Below, one piece after another: positions 36,023-44,439 of a stretch of 64,000 bases of DNA; position 1 is the first letter of the stretch; the number at the start of each line of letters is the position of its first letter. Made by a program: the position numbers and the translations under genes. The stretch comes from CAZEAC01 sp964510065 (GTDB taxonomy: Bacteria; Bdellovibrionota_C; UBA2361; CAIXSY01), in NCBI GenBank assembly GCA_964510065.1, contig CAZEAC010000018.1, forward strand, positions 5,452 through 69,451, in the 5' to 3' direction. Below the pieces are notes generated by a model. It did no database searches, had not been told where the DNA came from, and worked only from the letters and a program-made list of their open reading frames with translations.

Positions 36023-36819
36023 CGGCGCCCCCTGCCCCCACGTCTACGGCGCATGCGCGGTGCCCCCTCAAAACGCCGCCCTCGAAGCCTCATCCCCGAG
36101 GAATCAAGGCCCATATTGCCGTAGAAGCGCAGCACTTCTCGAAACACTCCGCCACGCTCATCGGCAAGCGGCATGACACCAAGCTCGGGATGAAGGAATC
36201 CATAGCGCAGCTCGACAGGGCGATCCTTCTTGGTTACCACCTGGCAAGGCTGCCCGCGAACTTCTTCAATCCACGCCGCGATTTCGCTAGCATTGGAAAT
36301 CGAAGCCGAAAGCATTAGCAACGCTGTTGAGCGCGGAGTCAGAATGATGCTTTCTTCCCATACCGGTCCACGCTGCGGATCGGCGATGAAATGAACTTCA
36401 TCCAAAACTACCACCGAATAACGTTCAGAAGACCGGTACAATTCATTTCGATAAATTTCCGTAGTTGCCACCACAACATCCGCATTCCCCTCTATTTTTC
36501 TATCGCCGGTAAGAATACCAACGTTAAACTCGGGTTCGAATTTTTGCTTGAGTTCGCTGTACTTTGTGTTCGACAGTGCTTTTAGTGGCGTGGTGTACAC
36601 GGCCTTTTTACCAAGAAGAAGCGTGGCGCGAATTGCCTCCAAGGCAATATACGTCTTGCCCGACCCAGTCGGCGCGACCACCAAGGTATCTTTGCCATCG
36701 ACGACATTCGCAATTGCTTCCTTTTGAAATTGGTCTATTTCGAAAACGCCCTGCGGCGGAACGCCAATTCCCGAAAGGAACCGTTGTCGCTCATCATCAA
36801 GAAAATGTCTCTTACTCAT
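36019..36819 (-). CDS. Ski2-like RNA helicase, N-terminal half (first RecA domain)
   Basis: The product has 266 residues. Walker A APTGSGKT (49-56), TTPLKALSNTKY (motif Ia), VVLDEVHF with DEVH at 140-143, and LSASISN (motif III, 170-176) are all present, so ATP binding and hydrolysis residues of the first domain are intact. The chain ends in an Arg/Gly-rich tail (MRRRRGGRGRR), which in unsplit relatives forms the linker to domain two. The next half starts by ATGA overlap. The gene in turn overlaps the ABC ATPase gene upstream as ATGA. Confidence 0.9.
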   Translation of the reverse strand: MSKRHFLDDERQRFLSGIGVPPQGVFEIDQFQKEAIANVVDGKDTLVVAPTGSGKTYIALEAIRATLLLGKKAVYTTPLKALSNTKYSELKQKFEPEFNVGILTGDRKIEGNADVVVATTEIYRNELYRSSERYSVVVLDEVHFIADPQRGPVWEESIILTPRSTALLMLSASISNASEIAAWIEEVRGQPCQVVTKKDRPVELRYGFLHPELGVMPLADERGGVFREVLRFYGNMGLDSSGMRLRGRRFEGAPRMRRRRGGRGRR

Positions 36820-37562
36820 GGTGAAATCTCAGCTGGCGGCACAGGAACGAGGTCGTAACGACACGAAACAAATTCACGAACTGATTGCGGCGCATCTTGC
36901 CCAATCTGCGCTACGGAACCCGAAAATGCCACTACTCCCTGAAAAAGTGCCACAATCTGCTGCACCACCGGCAGCAGTCGACGCAAGTCATGGCTCACTA
37001 TGAGCGTCGTTGGTTTATATTCTTTATGCATTTCGACGATCAGCTCCATTATCACACTACTTGCCACGGGGTCGAGGCCGCTGGTCGGATCATCAAGAAG
37101 AAGTAATTTAGGGCGTGCTACCACCGCTCGCGCGAGTGATGCGCGTCGGCGCATACCGCCACTAATCTGCGCGGGAAACTTAAACGCGGCTCGAGTAAGT
37201 CCAACACGAGCCAAAACTGCACTGACTCTTTCCACTACTTCGTCGCGCAGCGATCCCGCGATTAGATTGGAAGCAAGTCGACCGCCAACAAGTGAAAAGG
37301 CGACATTGTCAAATACTGTCATTGAGTCGAATAGTGCGCCCTCTTGAAACATCAAACTTCTTTCGTGATCCGAGCTAAGGCCATGACTGATCGTCCCAGA
37401 GCCGGCGCGTCCTACACCACCAATTATTTTCAGCAGCACGCTCTTTCCGCCACCGCTTGGACCAATCAGACCGGCGAGCGTTTGCGACTCGAGTGCAAAG
37501 CTCACACCTTGCAACACCTGCTTTCGCCCGAACGATCGGCAAATATCTTGGACCCGAAGCAC
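36816..37562 (-). CDS. ABC transporter ATP-binding protein (MlaF/Ttg2A-like)
   Basis: The product has 248 residues. Walker A GPSGGGKS (34-41), ABC signature ISGGM (133-137), Walker B LLLLDDPTSGLDP and the switch histidine in VSHDL are present. The SGGGKS loop, the FQEGALFDSMTV Q-loop and ISGGMRRRASLARA are typical of the Mla/Mce lipid-transport ATPases. No permease or MCE protein is adjacent, so its partners are encoded elsewhere. It starts with GTG and its start overlaps the dus stop by one base (TAGTG); it is coupled to the helicase downstream. Confidence 0.88.
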   Translation of the reverse strand: MLRVQDICRSFGRKQVLQGVSFALESQTLAGLIGPSGGGKSVLLKIIGGVGRAGSGTISHGLSSDHERSLMFQEGALFDSMTVFDNVAFSLVGGRLASNLIAGSLRDEVVERVSAVLARVGLTRAAFKFPAQISGGMRRRASLARAVVARPKLLLLDDPTSGLDPVASSVIMELIVEMHKEYKPTTLIVSHDLRRLLPVVQQIVALFQGVVAFSGSVAQIGQDAPQSVREFVSCRYDLVPVPPAEISP

Positions 37563-38608
37563 TAGCTCGATACCTCCTCGACACTACAGCTCACTACCGA
37601 CTTCTGCGCCAAATCATCGTCGCATATTTCGACTGGACTGGGCCAGTTCCCTCCTTGGTCCTTAATGCGACCTAGCACCTCGCCAAACTGGCCCATAGAG
37701 GGCACCCGACATAGCTCACGGCGCCAGGCATGCCCACGGCACATCTGCGAGACAAGCTGCTTTAGCTTGCCAATGGTGGCGTGCGGCGGAAACTGCATTT
37801 CCAAGAGTTCGCGATAACGCTCAAGTATCGAAATAAGTAGCATTGGCTCTTTCTTCAAGTCTCGGCGGGTCCCTTCAAAAATCTCTGAAAAGATAAACGG
37901 GTTTTGAAGCGCGCCGCGTCCAATAAAAAGCCCGGCTACTCCCAATTTCATTCTGGCAGCGGCACTCGCTGCGTCAACTACATCGCCACTCCCTAGTACC
38001 GGAATCTTTACCGCGCCAGCGACTTCAGCTACCAGATTCCAATCAGCATCGCCTCGATAGAGCTGCGCGCGTGTGCGACCATGAACTGCGATAGCATCAA
38101 CCCCTTCGCTTTGGGCAAGCGTCGCGATTTCCAGGGCGTTGCGCGAAGTATCGTCCCATCCGGCCCGAATCTTTATGGTCAATGGCACTTGAAGCACCGC
38201 CCGCACCTCACGTATGATTTTGGCCAAATGTTGCGGCTGACGCATTAACTCGCAACCTCCCCCTTTTCGCACAACTTTCGGCGCCGGACATCCGCAATTA
38301 ATATCGACAAGATCAACGCCAGCGTCTTGGCACATCAGCGCTGCATCGCGCATGCGAATCGGATCGTATCCGAAAATCTGAATCGCGAACGGCCGCTCGG
38401 AAGGATCAAAACGCATCATTGCAAGTGTTCGAGGTACTCGACGGGTCATTGCCTCGACGGAGATAAATTCAGAAACAAGCAGCCCAAGCGCGCGCGGATT
38501 AAGTTCGCAAATTAGACGGCGGAACGCTGATGTGGTGACTCCGCTCATTGGTGAAAGCACCAGCGGAGGCGAAACTTCGAGAGTCCTTATCTTGTAAGGC
38601 AGAAACAC
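37562..38608 (-). CDS. dusB: tRNA-dihydrouridine synthase, DusB type
   Basis: The product has 348 residues and begins with GTG. It reduces specific uridines in tRNA using FMN and NADPH. The opening LSPMSGVTTSAFRRL, the catalytic-cysteine motif NCGCPAPKVVRKGGG, the KIRAGWDD strand, VHGRTR and VLGSGDV with GRGALQNP are all family marks in order of a TIM barrel. The gene is 3 bases downstream of the hybrid histidine kinase and 1-base overlapped with the ABC ATPase, so it sits inside a five-gene minus-strand run. Confidence 0.94.
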   Translation of the reverse strand: MFLPYKIRTLEVSPPLVLSPMSGVTTSAFRRLICELNPRALGLLVSEFISVEAMTRRVPRTLAMMRFDPSERPFAIQIFGYDPIRMRDAALMCQDAGVDLVDINCGCPAPKVVRKGGGCELMRQPQHLAKIIREVRAVLQVPLTIKIRAGWDDTSRNALEIATLAQSEGVDAIAVHGRTRAQLYRGDADWNLVAEVAGAVKIPVLGSGDVVDAASAAARMKLGVAGLFIGRGALQNPFIFSEIFEGTRRDLKKEPMLLISILERYRELLEMQFPPHATIGKLKQLVSQMCRGHAWRRELCRVPSMGQFGEVLGRIKDQGGNWPSPVEICDDDLAQKSVVSCSVEEVSS

Positions 38609-38611
38609 CGC

Positions 38612-40093
38612 TTAAGCCTCCATACATTCACGAACTTTCTTGGAAAGTTCTTCGATAGTGAAAGGCTTCTGCATGAATGCCGATTTTCCCGCCTCAAGTA
38701 TTCGGCGCACCGGCTCCTCGGACGTGTAGCCACTAATAATTAACACTCGAATATTCGGATCCAACTCACGAAGTCTCAAAAAGACTTTCTCCCCTGAAAG
38801 CTGCGGCATCAGCATATCAAGAATAACTAAATCAAAAGGCTCCTCTGCCTGCTCAAAACGCTCGAGCGCTTCAGTACCGGAAGCCGCGACTTTGACCGTG
38901 TAGCCGAGATGCTCGAGACTGACGCACAGTACATTTCGAACTGGAAACTCATCGTCGACTATTAAAATCCGCTCCTTGCCGCCACGCATCGTCAACGATT
39001 TCGCCTGCATCTTGCCAAGCGCTTCGGCGGAAAGCCCCTCGCTCGCCTCGGGGAAGTATACTGACACGATCGTGCCATGTCCCTCGCGCGAACTAACGCT
39101 GACCGCACCGCCCAGGGCCTTCACAATCGCATCGACGGTAGCAAGTCCAAGGCCCGTGCCTTTATCCTTTTTAGTTGAAAAGTACGGTTCGAAAATTCGA
39201 GAGATAATCTCTGGCGGCATCCCCGCCCCGTTATCGTGCACTTGCAAACAAACATAGCTCTTGGGAAGTACTTCTCCCTTACCGATGGCATGCAAGATCG
39301 TATCGCGATTATTTTCGCGGAACACTTTGACCGTAATCTTGCCGTCCTGCGTCGAGAGCGCATCGCGCGCATTGATTACAAGATTTACAATTACCTGGGC
39401 AAGGCCACCTTCGACGCCAAGCACATACATTCCAGGTTCAGCTTCGCATTTTAGGGAGTACACCGGCGAGATAGCGCCTTTTAATAACACGCAGGTGCGA
39501 GTTGCCAGATCACTAAGCGAAAGCTTTAGCGGCTTCTCGGCCGTTTCGAGCCGCGAGAAGTTAAGGATCTGTTGCGTCATAATTGAAGCTTTTTTGCCGC
39601 CCTCTTCAATGGCGTTTAGCGATTCAATGTGTGACCCTTTGGCAGGAAGTATCGTCTTCAAATAGGTGACATGGCCAAGCACTCCGGCCAAAATATTGTT
39701 AAAATCATGGGCAACTCCACCGGCAAGCATTCCCAAAGTCTCAAGCCGCTGCGAGTGATACTTATTAAAGGTGTCGCGCTTAGAGATTGCAGCGAGCACG
39801 CGAACTAGAAACTGACGGTCGCCGACATCTATGATGCCAAGTTTGACGCTGTACTGAACGCCACTCGGAGAAATAAATTCAGAAGTAATTTCATCAATCC
39901 CTCGCGCAAATTCGGCACGCTGAGGCCAAAAACTTCCGGCGCGGAAATACTCCAGCTGCTTCGACTCCTCCGCACCAAAGAATTCTCGAAAAGCCAAATT
40001 TAGCGCGACAATCTCACCACGCGATCCAAGCACAAAGAGCGGCTCACGGAGCGCGTTAAAGGCCCTTTCGAATAGAATTTGGTTAGAACTCAT
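38612..40093 (-). CDS. Hybrid sensor histidine kinase with receiver domain
   Basis: The product has 493 residues from the ATG at 40093 (an upstream ATG at 40114 is possible). A PAS-like domain (about 5-115, LREPLFVLGSRGEIVALN) leads to the phosphoacceptor box GGVAHDFNNILAGVLGH, the N box NLVINARDAL, G1 DNGAGMPPE and G2 GTGLGLA, then a C-terminal receiver (ILIVDDE, phosphoacceptor Asp in LVILDMLMPQ, and the final Lys in FMQKPF). There is no transmembrane segment, so it is a soluble sensor. It has no linked response regulator gene. Confidence 0.94.
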   Translation of the reverse strand: MSSNQILFERAFNALREPLFVLGSRGEIVALNLAFREFFGAEESKQLEYFRAGSFWPQRAEFARGIDEITSEFISPSGVQYSVKLGIIDVGDRQFLVRVLAAISKRDTFNKYHSQRLETLGMLAGGVAHDFNNILAGVLGHVTYLKTILPAKGSHIESLNAIEEGGKKASIMTQQILNFSRLETAEKPLKLSLSDLATRTCVLLKGAISPVYSLKCEAEPGMYVLGVEGGLAQVIVNLVINARDALSTQDGKITVKVFRENNRDTILHAIGKGEVLPKSYVCLQVHDNGAGMPPEIISRIFEPYFSTKKDKGTGLGLATVDAIVKALGGAVSVSSREGHGTIVSVYFPEASEGLSAEALGKMQAKSLTMRGGKERILIVDDEFPVRNVLCVSLEHLGYTVKVAASGTEALERFEQAEEPFDLVILDMLMPQLSGEKVFLRLRELDPNIRVLIISGYTSEEPVRRILEAGKSAFMQKPFTIEELSKKVRECMEA

Positions 40094-40663
40094 GAAGCAC
40101 GAAAATGCAAACAAACATTATTATAGACGCATGGGACGCTACGAACACTTTTTTCACTATAAAAAGGGGTTAAGAGTAACACAGCGGGGGTGTTCTACCA
40201 AGATAGCCCATCCCAGGAGGCCTTCAGCCTAAGATCCAAGCTCACCTCAATTCGACATGAGCCTGCTAAGCACGACCTGAGATGGCCCAAGTAATAAATC
40301 TTACTAGACTTTAAGGCTCTAATCATCGTAAATTGCAGCGGGATTTGCTTATTCAGCATTTATGAGAATGCTCACTTTGTGAGTGTTTACGCTCAGGTCG
40401 TGGATTTAGGCGATAGAGAATGCTTGCTGTACAACGCAAATCGACTTTTTTGGATCCCTGATACGGCTGGAGGAATCTGAACACACTGAACTGTGCACAT
40501 CTGCTTGGTGTGCACTTAATTGTGTGGAATTCTCTGACGGGTATATCGGATGGTTTTCCATGGCGACTACAGACCAAGTGCTGGTCAGTCGTAAGGTTAA
40601 GTTTCGCAGAGCTTGCTCGCGTACGTGAGGAGGCTCGGCGTATTTCGAATAGGAGTTTGCAGT
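40094..40663. promoter_or_regulatory. Long leader region of the cold-shock gene
   Basis: No gene is supported in this 570-base gap between the divergent histidine kinase and the cold-shock gene. It must hold both promoters. A short hairpin lies at 40371-40383 (CTCAC/GTGAG, loop TTT). The stretch before the start codon carries AGGAG eight bases from the ATG. Long 5' leaders that fold differently in the cold are typical for csp genes, so the region may encode such a leader; I cannot place a transcription start. Confidence 0.4.
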
Positions 40664-41014
40664 ATGTCAGACATTCTTAAGGGGATAGTAAAGTGGTTCA
40701 ATGATGCTAAAGGATTTGGCTTCATCGAGCATACAAGCGGCAAAGATGTCTTTGTTCACTATTCCGTGATTCAGTCCGAAGGGTTTAAGACCCTCAAGGA
40801 CGGAGAGGAAGTCGAATACGAAATTCAGGAAGGACCAAAGGGGTTCCATGCGGTAAAAGTACTTCGTACCGCCCCTCCGCCTTCGTCGGCACCAGCGTCA
40901 GATGATAACGCGAGCGATTCATCTGATAGCGAATCAGCCGAAGGCGAGGAGTCCGGAAGAGCTGAAGCAATTGAAGCTTCTCAGTCTGAAGCGATTGCCA
41001 AATCGGCGGAGTAG
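40664..41014 (+). CDS. Cold-shock domain protein with acidic tail
   Basis: The product has 116 residues. Residues 1-68 are a cold-shock domain (KGIVKWFNDAKGFGFI with RNP1, then DVFVHY RNP2, ending VKVLRT). The remaining about 45 residues are a low-complexity tail of Ser, Asp, Glu, Ala and Gln with a proline hinge (APPPSSAPAS), which ordinary CspA proteins of about 70 residues lack. The ATG at 40664 was chosen over an upstream frame because of AGGAG and alignment with the domain start. It should bind single-stranded RNA or DNA. Confidence 0.92.
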   Translation: MSDILKGIVKWFNDAKGFGFIEHTSGKDVFVHYSVIQSEGFKTLKDGEEVEYEIQEGPKGFHAVKVLRTAPPPSSAPASDDNASDSSDSESAEGEESGRAEAIEASQSEAIAKSAE

Positions 41015-41078
41015 CTTTAGCAACACCTTACTTTTCAGCAATGTGCTCGGAAAGTTGTCTTGCAGAGTTTGCTCTACT

Positions 41079-41111
41079 GAGCTTGGCCTACTGATGAGCT
41101 TGGCCTACTGA
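41079..41111. repeat. Tandem 17-base repeat, two units
   Basis: GAGCTTGGCCTACTGA occurs at 41079-41094 and again at 41096-41111, one base apart, and a partial copy (CTACTGAG) precedes them. They lie shortly after the cold-shock gene stop in a non-coding stretch of 433 bases that also contains the palindromic element at 41230. The function is unknown; it may be simple duplication. Confidence 0.8.
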
Positions 41112-41229
41112 GTTCCGGAGCTTGAGTTTTTGGTCTATTCTACGAGTTTCGCGCATATAGTGCGCGAAAGGTTTTTTGTCTTCAAGACCCTACTCATCTT
41201 CGATGTTGGCTTACTTCCCCCGGCACCCT

Positions 41230-41384
41230 ACTACTCTGGAACAAAAGTAACTTTTCCTTCCTTCAGCTCTCCCTCTGTGCTCTCCGTGACTCTGTGGTTT
41301 ATTTTACTTCTAAAAAAAACCACAGAGTCACGGAGAGCACAGAGGGGAGAAGAGTCGGAAAACTTATGTTCCAGAGTACTACTC
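41230..41384. repeat. CCACAGAG palindromic element, copy A
   Basis: This is a long hairpin. The inner arms are CTCTGTGCTCTCCGTGACTC... and its complement ending 41345, and the outer arms carry CTCTGGAACA (from about 41234) and TGTTCCAGAG (to about 41376). The loop is the A-rich stretch near 41301-41318. It lies between the cold-shock gene and rlmN. It shares its core with six other elements in this window (see the other copies), which differ in length and in the outer arms. Confidence 0.85.
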
Positions 41385-41447
41385 AATATTAATTATAATT
41401 AACTATATTATTTATAACGCGAAGGCGCTTTCCTTAGCGCATTTACT

Positions 41448-42536
41448 CTATGCAGACGCAGTCAATGCGCTCGCATGCACAGTTTTCTGCGCCTCGACCG
41501 CCAACTGCCCACATGCCGCCTTAATATCCTGGCCTTTTGACCACCGAATTGTCGTATCGAGCCCCTGCTGCATTAGTGCATCGTGCCAGTGATCAATCAC
41601 AAGCTTTGATGGCGCGCGAAATCCGAGTCCTGCATTTTCATTATAAGGAATAAGATTTACCTTCGCGGGAATACCTCGCAAAAGTCTTGGAAGGCGCGCA
41701 AGATCTCCGTCTGTGTCGTTGATTCCGGCAAGCATTACATATTCAATCGTAATCTTTCTGCGCCGCTTCAGAGGATACTCTCGCAAACACTGCAAAAGTG
41801 TCTCCACGTTATAGGCCTTATTTATCGGCATTATAGTCGAACGTACTTCATCAGTCGTCGCATTGAGGGAGATTGCTAAATTTACGTCTATTCCAGATTC
41901 ACCAAATTTCTTAATCGCAGGAACAAGACCGACACTCGAAACCGTAATTTTTCTTCCGGAAAAATCAAAAGCATGCTGATCGCGCAAAACGCGGAGCGCA
42001 GTCGTAACTCCCTTATAATTATGCAGCGGCTCACCCATGCCCATAAAAACAATATTGTGAAACATGTCGCCGAAGTTCTTCGCGTCGGCGATCACGCCTC
42101 GAACTTGCTGCAAAATTTCAGAAGTCGACAAGTTGCGGCGAAATCCCATGGTGGCTGTGCGACAGAATGAACACCCCATGCCACACCCTACCTGCGACGA
42201 AACGCACAGGGTCATCCGATTGGGCTGCTTAATCATGACGCTTTCGACTTTATGCCCGCCATGCAGTTCGAAAAGGTATTTTCGAGTACCATCGCGACTA
42301 ATCTGGCGATCGCATATCACCGCCACTGGAAAATCGAACAATTCGGCAAGCTGCGGGCGCAAGCTCTGTGGCAGATCAGTCATCAGTTGAAAATCAGTGA
42401 CCTGCTTTTTATAGACCCACTCGAACAGCTGCCGCGCGCGATACGCCGGCAGGTTCAGTCTTTCGGCAAGAAATACCGCCAGCTCGTCACGCGAGAAGTC
42501 AAAAAAGTTACCGCGAGAAGAATCACTGTGTGACAT
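41448..42536 (-). CDS. rlmN: Dual-specificity RNA methyltransferase RlmN
   Basis: The product is a radical-SAM enzyme that methylates A2503 of 23S rRNA and A37 of some tRNAs. The 362 residues carry the iron-sulfur motif CGMGCSFC, the following TGxxGF-like ATMGFRRNLS, FMGMGEPLHNY, and the C-terminal region with the second catalytic Cys (DIKAACGQL). ATG at 42536 is taken; one at 42551 is equally open. The gene stands alone between repeat copy A and ndk, both sides non-coding. Confidence 0.95.
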   Translation of the reverse strand: MSHSDSSRGNFFDFSRDELAVFLAERLNLPAYRARQLFEWVYKKQVTDFQLMTDLPQSLRPQLAELFDFPVAVICDRQISRDGTRKYLFELHGGHKVESVMIKQPNRMTLCVSSQVGCGMGCSFCRTATMGFRRNLSTSEILQQVRGVIADAKNFGDMFHNIVFMGMGEPLHNYKGVTTALRVLRDQHAFDFSGRKITVSSVGLVPAIKKFGESGIDVNLAISLNATTDEVRSTIMPINKAYNVETLLQCLREYPLKRRRKITIEYVMLAGINDTDGDLARLPRLLRGIPAKVNLIPYNENAGLGFRAPSKLVIDHWHDALMQQGLDTTIRWSKGQDIKAACGQLAVEAQKTVHASALTASA

Positions 42537-42640
42537 CAAGCCCTGTACCATAAACCACTACTTCGCCCATCGCGGCATATCCGCGACTGAAAGCGGCAGC
42601 ATGCGCCACTCCGGCACGGGCGGGAAAGTTGCGCGCGCTT

Positions 42641-43057
42641 CTAACGCTGCAGCTCCGGAAAGAAGAAGGCGATCTCTTTGGCTGCATTTTCAGCAGAGTC
42701 CGAGCCATGCACAGCATTTGCGTCAATGCTGTCGGCGAAGTCAGCACGGATTGTCCCCTTTTCAGCTTTCTTCGGATCTGTTGCGCCCATAAGTTTTCGG
42801 TTAAGTGCAACGGCATCGCCGCCTTCAAGCACCGACACCACCACAGGCCCGCTCGTCATGAAAGAAATAAGATCGTTGTAAAAAGGACGCGCCTTGTGCA
42901 CCTCATAAAACTTACCTGCCTGCTCGCTACTCAAGCGCAAAAGCCTTGTGCCGATTATCCTAAGCCCAGCATCTTCAAAGCGGGTCAAGATTTTACCGAT
43001 GACATTTTTCTTTACTGCGTCAGGTTTAATTATTGATAACGTTCGTTCAATCCCCAT
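42641..43057 (-). CDS. ndk: Nucleoside diphosphate kinase
   Basis: The product has 138 residues, the standard length. It opens with IERTLSIIKPDAVKK and carries the phosphohistidine site in NAVHGSDSAENA (His between V and G). It balances the nucleoside triphosphate pools. The ATG at 43057 follows GAGGTAT; the frame is open upstream but without support. It is followed by rlmN after about 100 non-coding bases. Confidence 0.96.
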   Translation of the reverse strand: MGIERTLSIIKPDAVKKNVIGKILTRFEDAGLRIIGTRLLRLSSEQAGKFYEVHKARPFYNDLISFMTSGPVVVSVLEGGDAVALNRKLMGATDPKKAEKGTIRADFADSIDANAVHGSDSAENAAKEIAFFFPELQR

Positions 43058-43228
43058 ATACCTCAAACCTTTAAAAACATACGAATTAGTAAGCAAAAGT
43101 AAGGCTGAGATTTTACTATGTTCCCTCTCCCAAGACAACTAACCAGGAGGGCATGGCCGAGCCGAAACTAGGCTTAGAGGGACAGGAGCACCGGGTTAAG
43201 CGAACATGCTTGTGGGGCCTCAGATCAA

Positions 43229-43244
43229 ATATAACGCGTTATAT
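43229..43244. promoter_or_regulatory. Perfect 16-base palindrome, operator-like
   Basis: ATATAACGCGTTATAT is an exact palindrome in the gap upstream of ndk (start 43057). A two-fold symmetric site of this length near a gene start is typical of a dimeric regulator's binding site, but it is 170 bases from the start codon and only one copy was seen. The surrounding 43058-43499 gap holds no gene; around 43145-43200 there is a short inverted repeat (AGCC/GGCT) and nothing else I can name. Confidence 0.4.
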
Positions 43245-43330
43245 GCAATCTTGAGCGGAGCTCTCGCCAGGACTAAGTGAACAGGTGCCCAGTATAGCTC
43301 CTGCTTTCAAGTGTGGGTAGCTTTTCCCAC

Positions 43331-43404
43331 ACCCTGTGCCCTCTGTGTCTCTGTGGTTTAAATACTTTAAAAACCACAGAGACACAGAGGCCGCTGAGTT
43401 AAGG
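43331..43404. repeat. CCACAGAG palindromic element, copy B
   Basis: The arms are CCCTCTGTGTCTCTGTGGTTT (left) and its near-complement AAACCACAGAGACACAGAGG (right), separated by about 11 bases. The flanks GTGTGGGTAGCTTTTCCC (43311) and GTTAATGAGTAATTACCC (to about 43437) recur with the same wording at other copies, so the element probably extends to 43310-43437. It lies between coaD and ndk. Confidence 0.85.
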
Positions 43405-43499
43405 AATTAATACCCAGAGTTAATGAGTAATTACCCAATATCAAGCTAACGCATTGAAAACATTCGATCAATAAAGGATAAGGGCATCACTATTACACC

Positions 43500-44051
43500 C
43501 TAGCCCCTAAGCCTCCGCCGAAGCGCTTTCAGCACATTTGGCGACACAAACTGGCTTACATCGCCTCCCATCAACGCGACCTGCTTTACCAGGCTTGAGC
43601 TTACATAGGAGTTCTCTTCACGAGTGACCAAAAATACTGTTTCGATATCATCGCAAAGCCTTTTATTCATAAGTGCCATTTGGGCTTCGTAATCATAGTC
43701 GCTCACTGCCCGCAAACCACGAACGATTACCGAACAGCTCTCGCTCCTCGCAAAGTCAACCAGCAGTCCGCTAAAGCTTTTGACACTTACTCTTTGACCA
43801 AGGTCTTTAAGCTCTTCCTGTATAAGCCGAACTCGCTCCTCTTCACTAAAAAGAAGCTTTTTTTCTGGATTAGAAAGCACCGCGACCACGATATGCCCAA
43901 AGAGCGAGGCCGAGCGACGAACAATATCAGAATGGCCACAGGTAAGCGGATCAAAGCTTCCTGGGAATATCGCCCGACTTTCGACTCTCGCCGCCACCTT
44001 GCCAGTCAATACTGTGCCAGTCAATTTTTTACGCGCCGATTGTGTGGTCAT
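43500..44051 (-). CDS. coaD: Phosphopantetheine adenylyltransferase
   Basis: The product makes dephospho-CoA from phosphopantetheine and ATP, the penultimate step of CoA synthesis. The 183 residues show the nucleotidyltransferase motif FPGSFDPLTCGHSDI (T/H-x-G-H as TCGH), VRGLRAVSDYDYEAQMA and the SSSLVKQVA segment (ISSS-type motif). The ATG at 44051 is preferred over an upstream 24-codon extension at 44123. It is transcribed divergently from the small gene at 44131. Confidence 0.95.
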   Translation of the reverse strand: MTTQSARKKLTGTVLTGKVAARVESRAIFPGSFDPLTCGHSDIVRRSASLFGHIVVAVLSNPEKKLLFSEEERVRLIQEELKDLGQRVSVKSFSGLLVDFARSESCSVIVRGLRAVSDYDYEAQMALMNKRLCDDIETVFLVTREENSYVSSSLVKQVALMGGDVSQFVSPNVLKALRRRLRG

Positions 44052-44130
44052 TATCCGTTGTCCTTTAGCAACCACAAGGGTAGCATAGTGCGCGGATCTT
44101 AGGGAGCCTTTGTATAGGGGCATATCATCT

Positions 44131-44439
44131 ATGGAACTTTCTGCACTCGCGCGTTACCAGAAGCGAATTATTGATTGGTCAACTTTTTTGGAAGCCGGAG
44201 TACCCGACGCGGCGCTCAAAAACCAGATAGTTTCGCGGCTTAGCGAACTAAAAAAGCTTGTTGCGCAATGTTGGTCCGAAGGCTCCGTCTCGACTCAAGC
44301 GCAGGCCTCACTTTGTGACTTAGAGCGGCAGTTAGAGGCGCTGAACGAAGAGGCACGGCTTCGCGTGGGCGGCAATACCCCGCTCAAGAAGGAAGAGGGG
44401 CTGGAGCTTAGATCTGCACAGGCTCAACATCGAGGATGA
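44131..44439 (+). CDS. Small helical protein upstream of dsbD
   Basis: The product has 102 residues. The ATG at 44131 begins MELSALARYQKR; seven codons upstream are also open. It is highly helical with Leu, Ala and Glu repeats and possibly forms a coiled coil. Its stop overlaps the dsbD start as ATGA (44436-44439), so the two are co-translated. No known family is recognised; a partner role for the thiol-disulfide carrier is only suggested by coupling. Confidence 0.65.
   Translation: MELSALARYQKRIIDWSTFLEAGVPDAALKNQIVSRLSELKKLVAQCWSEGSVSTQAQASLCDLERQLEALNEEARLRVGGNTPLKKEEGLELRSAQAQHRG

Noticed and set aside
42523..42828. 101-codon minus-strand frame overlapping the end of ndk and start of rlmN
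   Set aside because: It is out of frame with ndk over most of its length and lacks a ribosome site; ndk is the supported gene.
43140..43220. Possible tRNA-like or small RNA gene starting GGAGGGCATGGCCGAG
   Set aside because: The start recalls a Ser/Leu tRNA, but no anticodon arm, T-loop or acceptor pairing could be built from the following bases.
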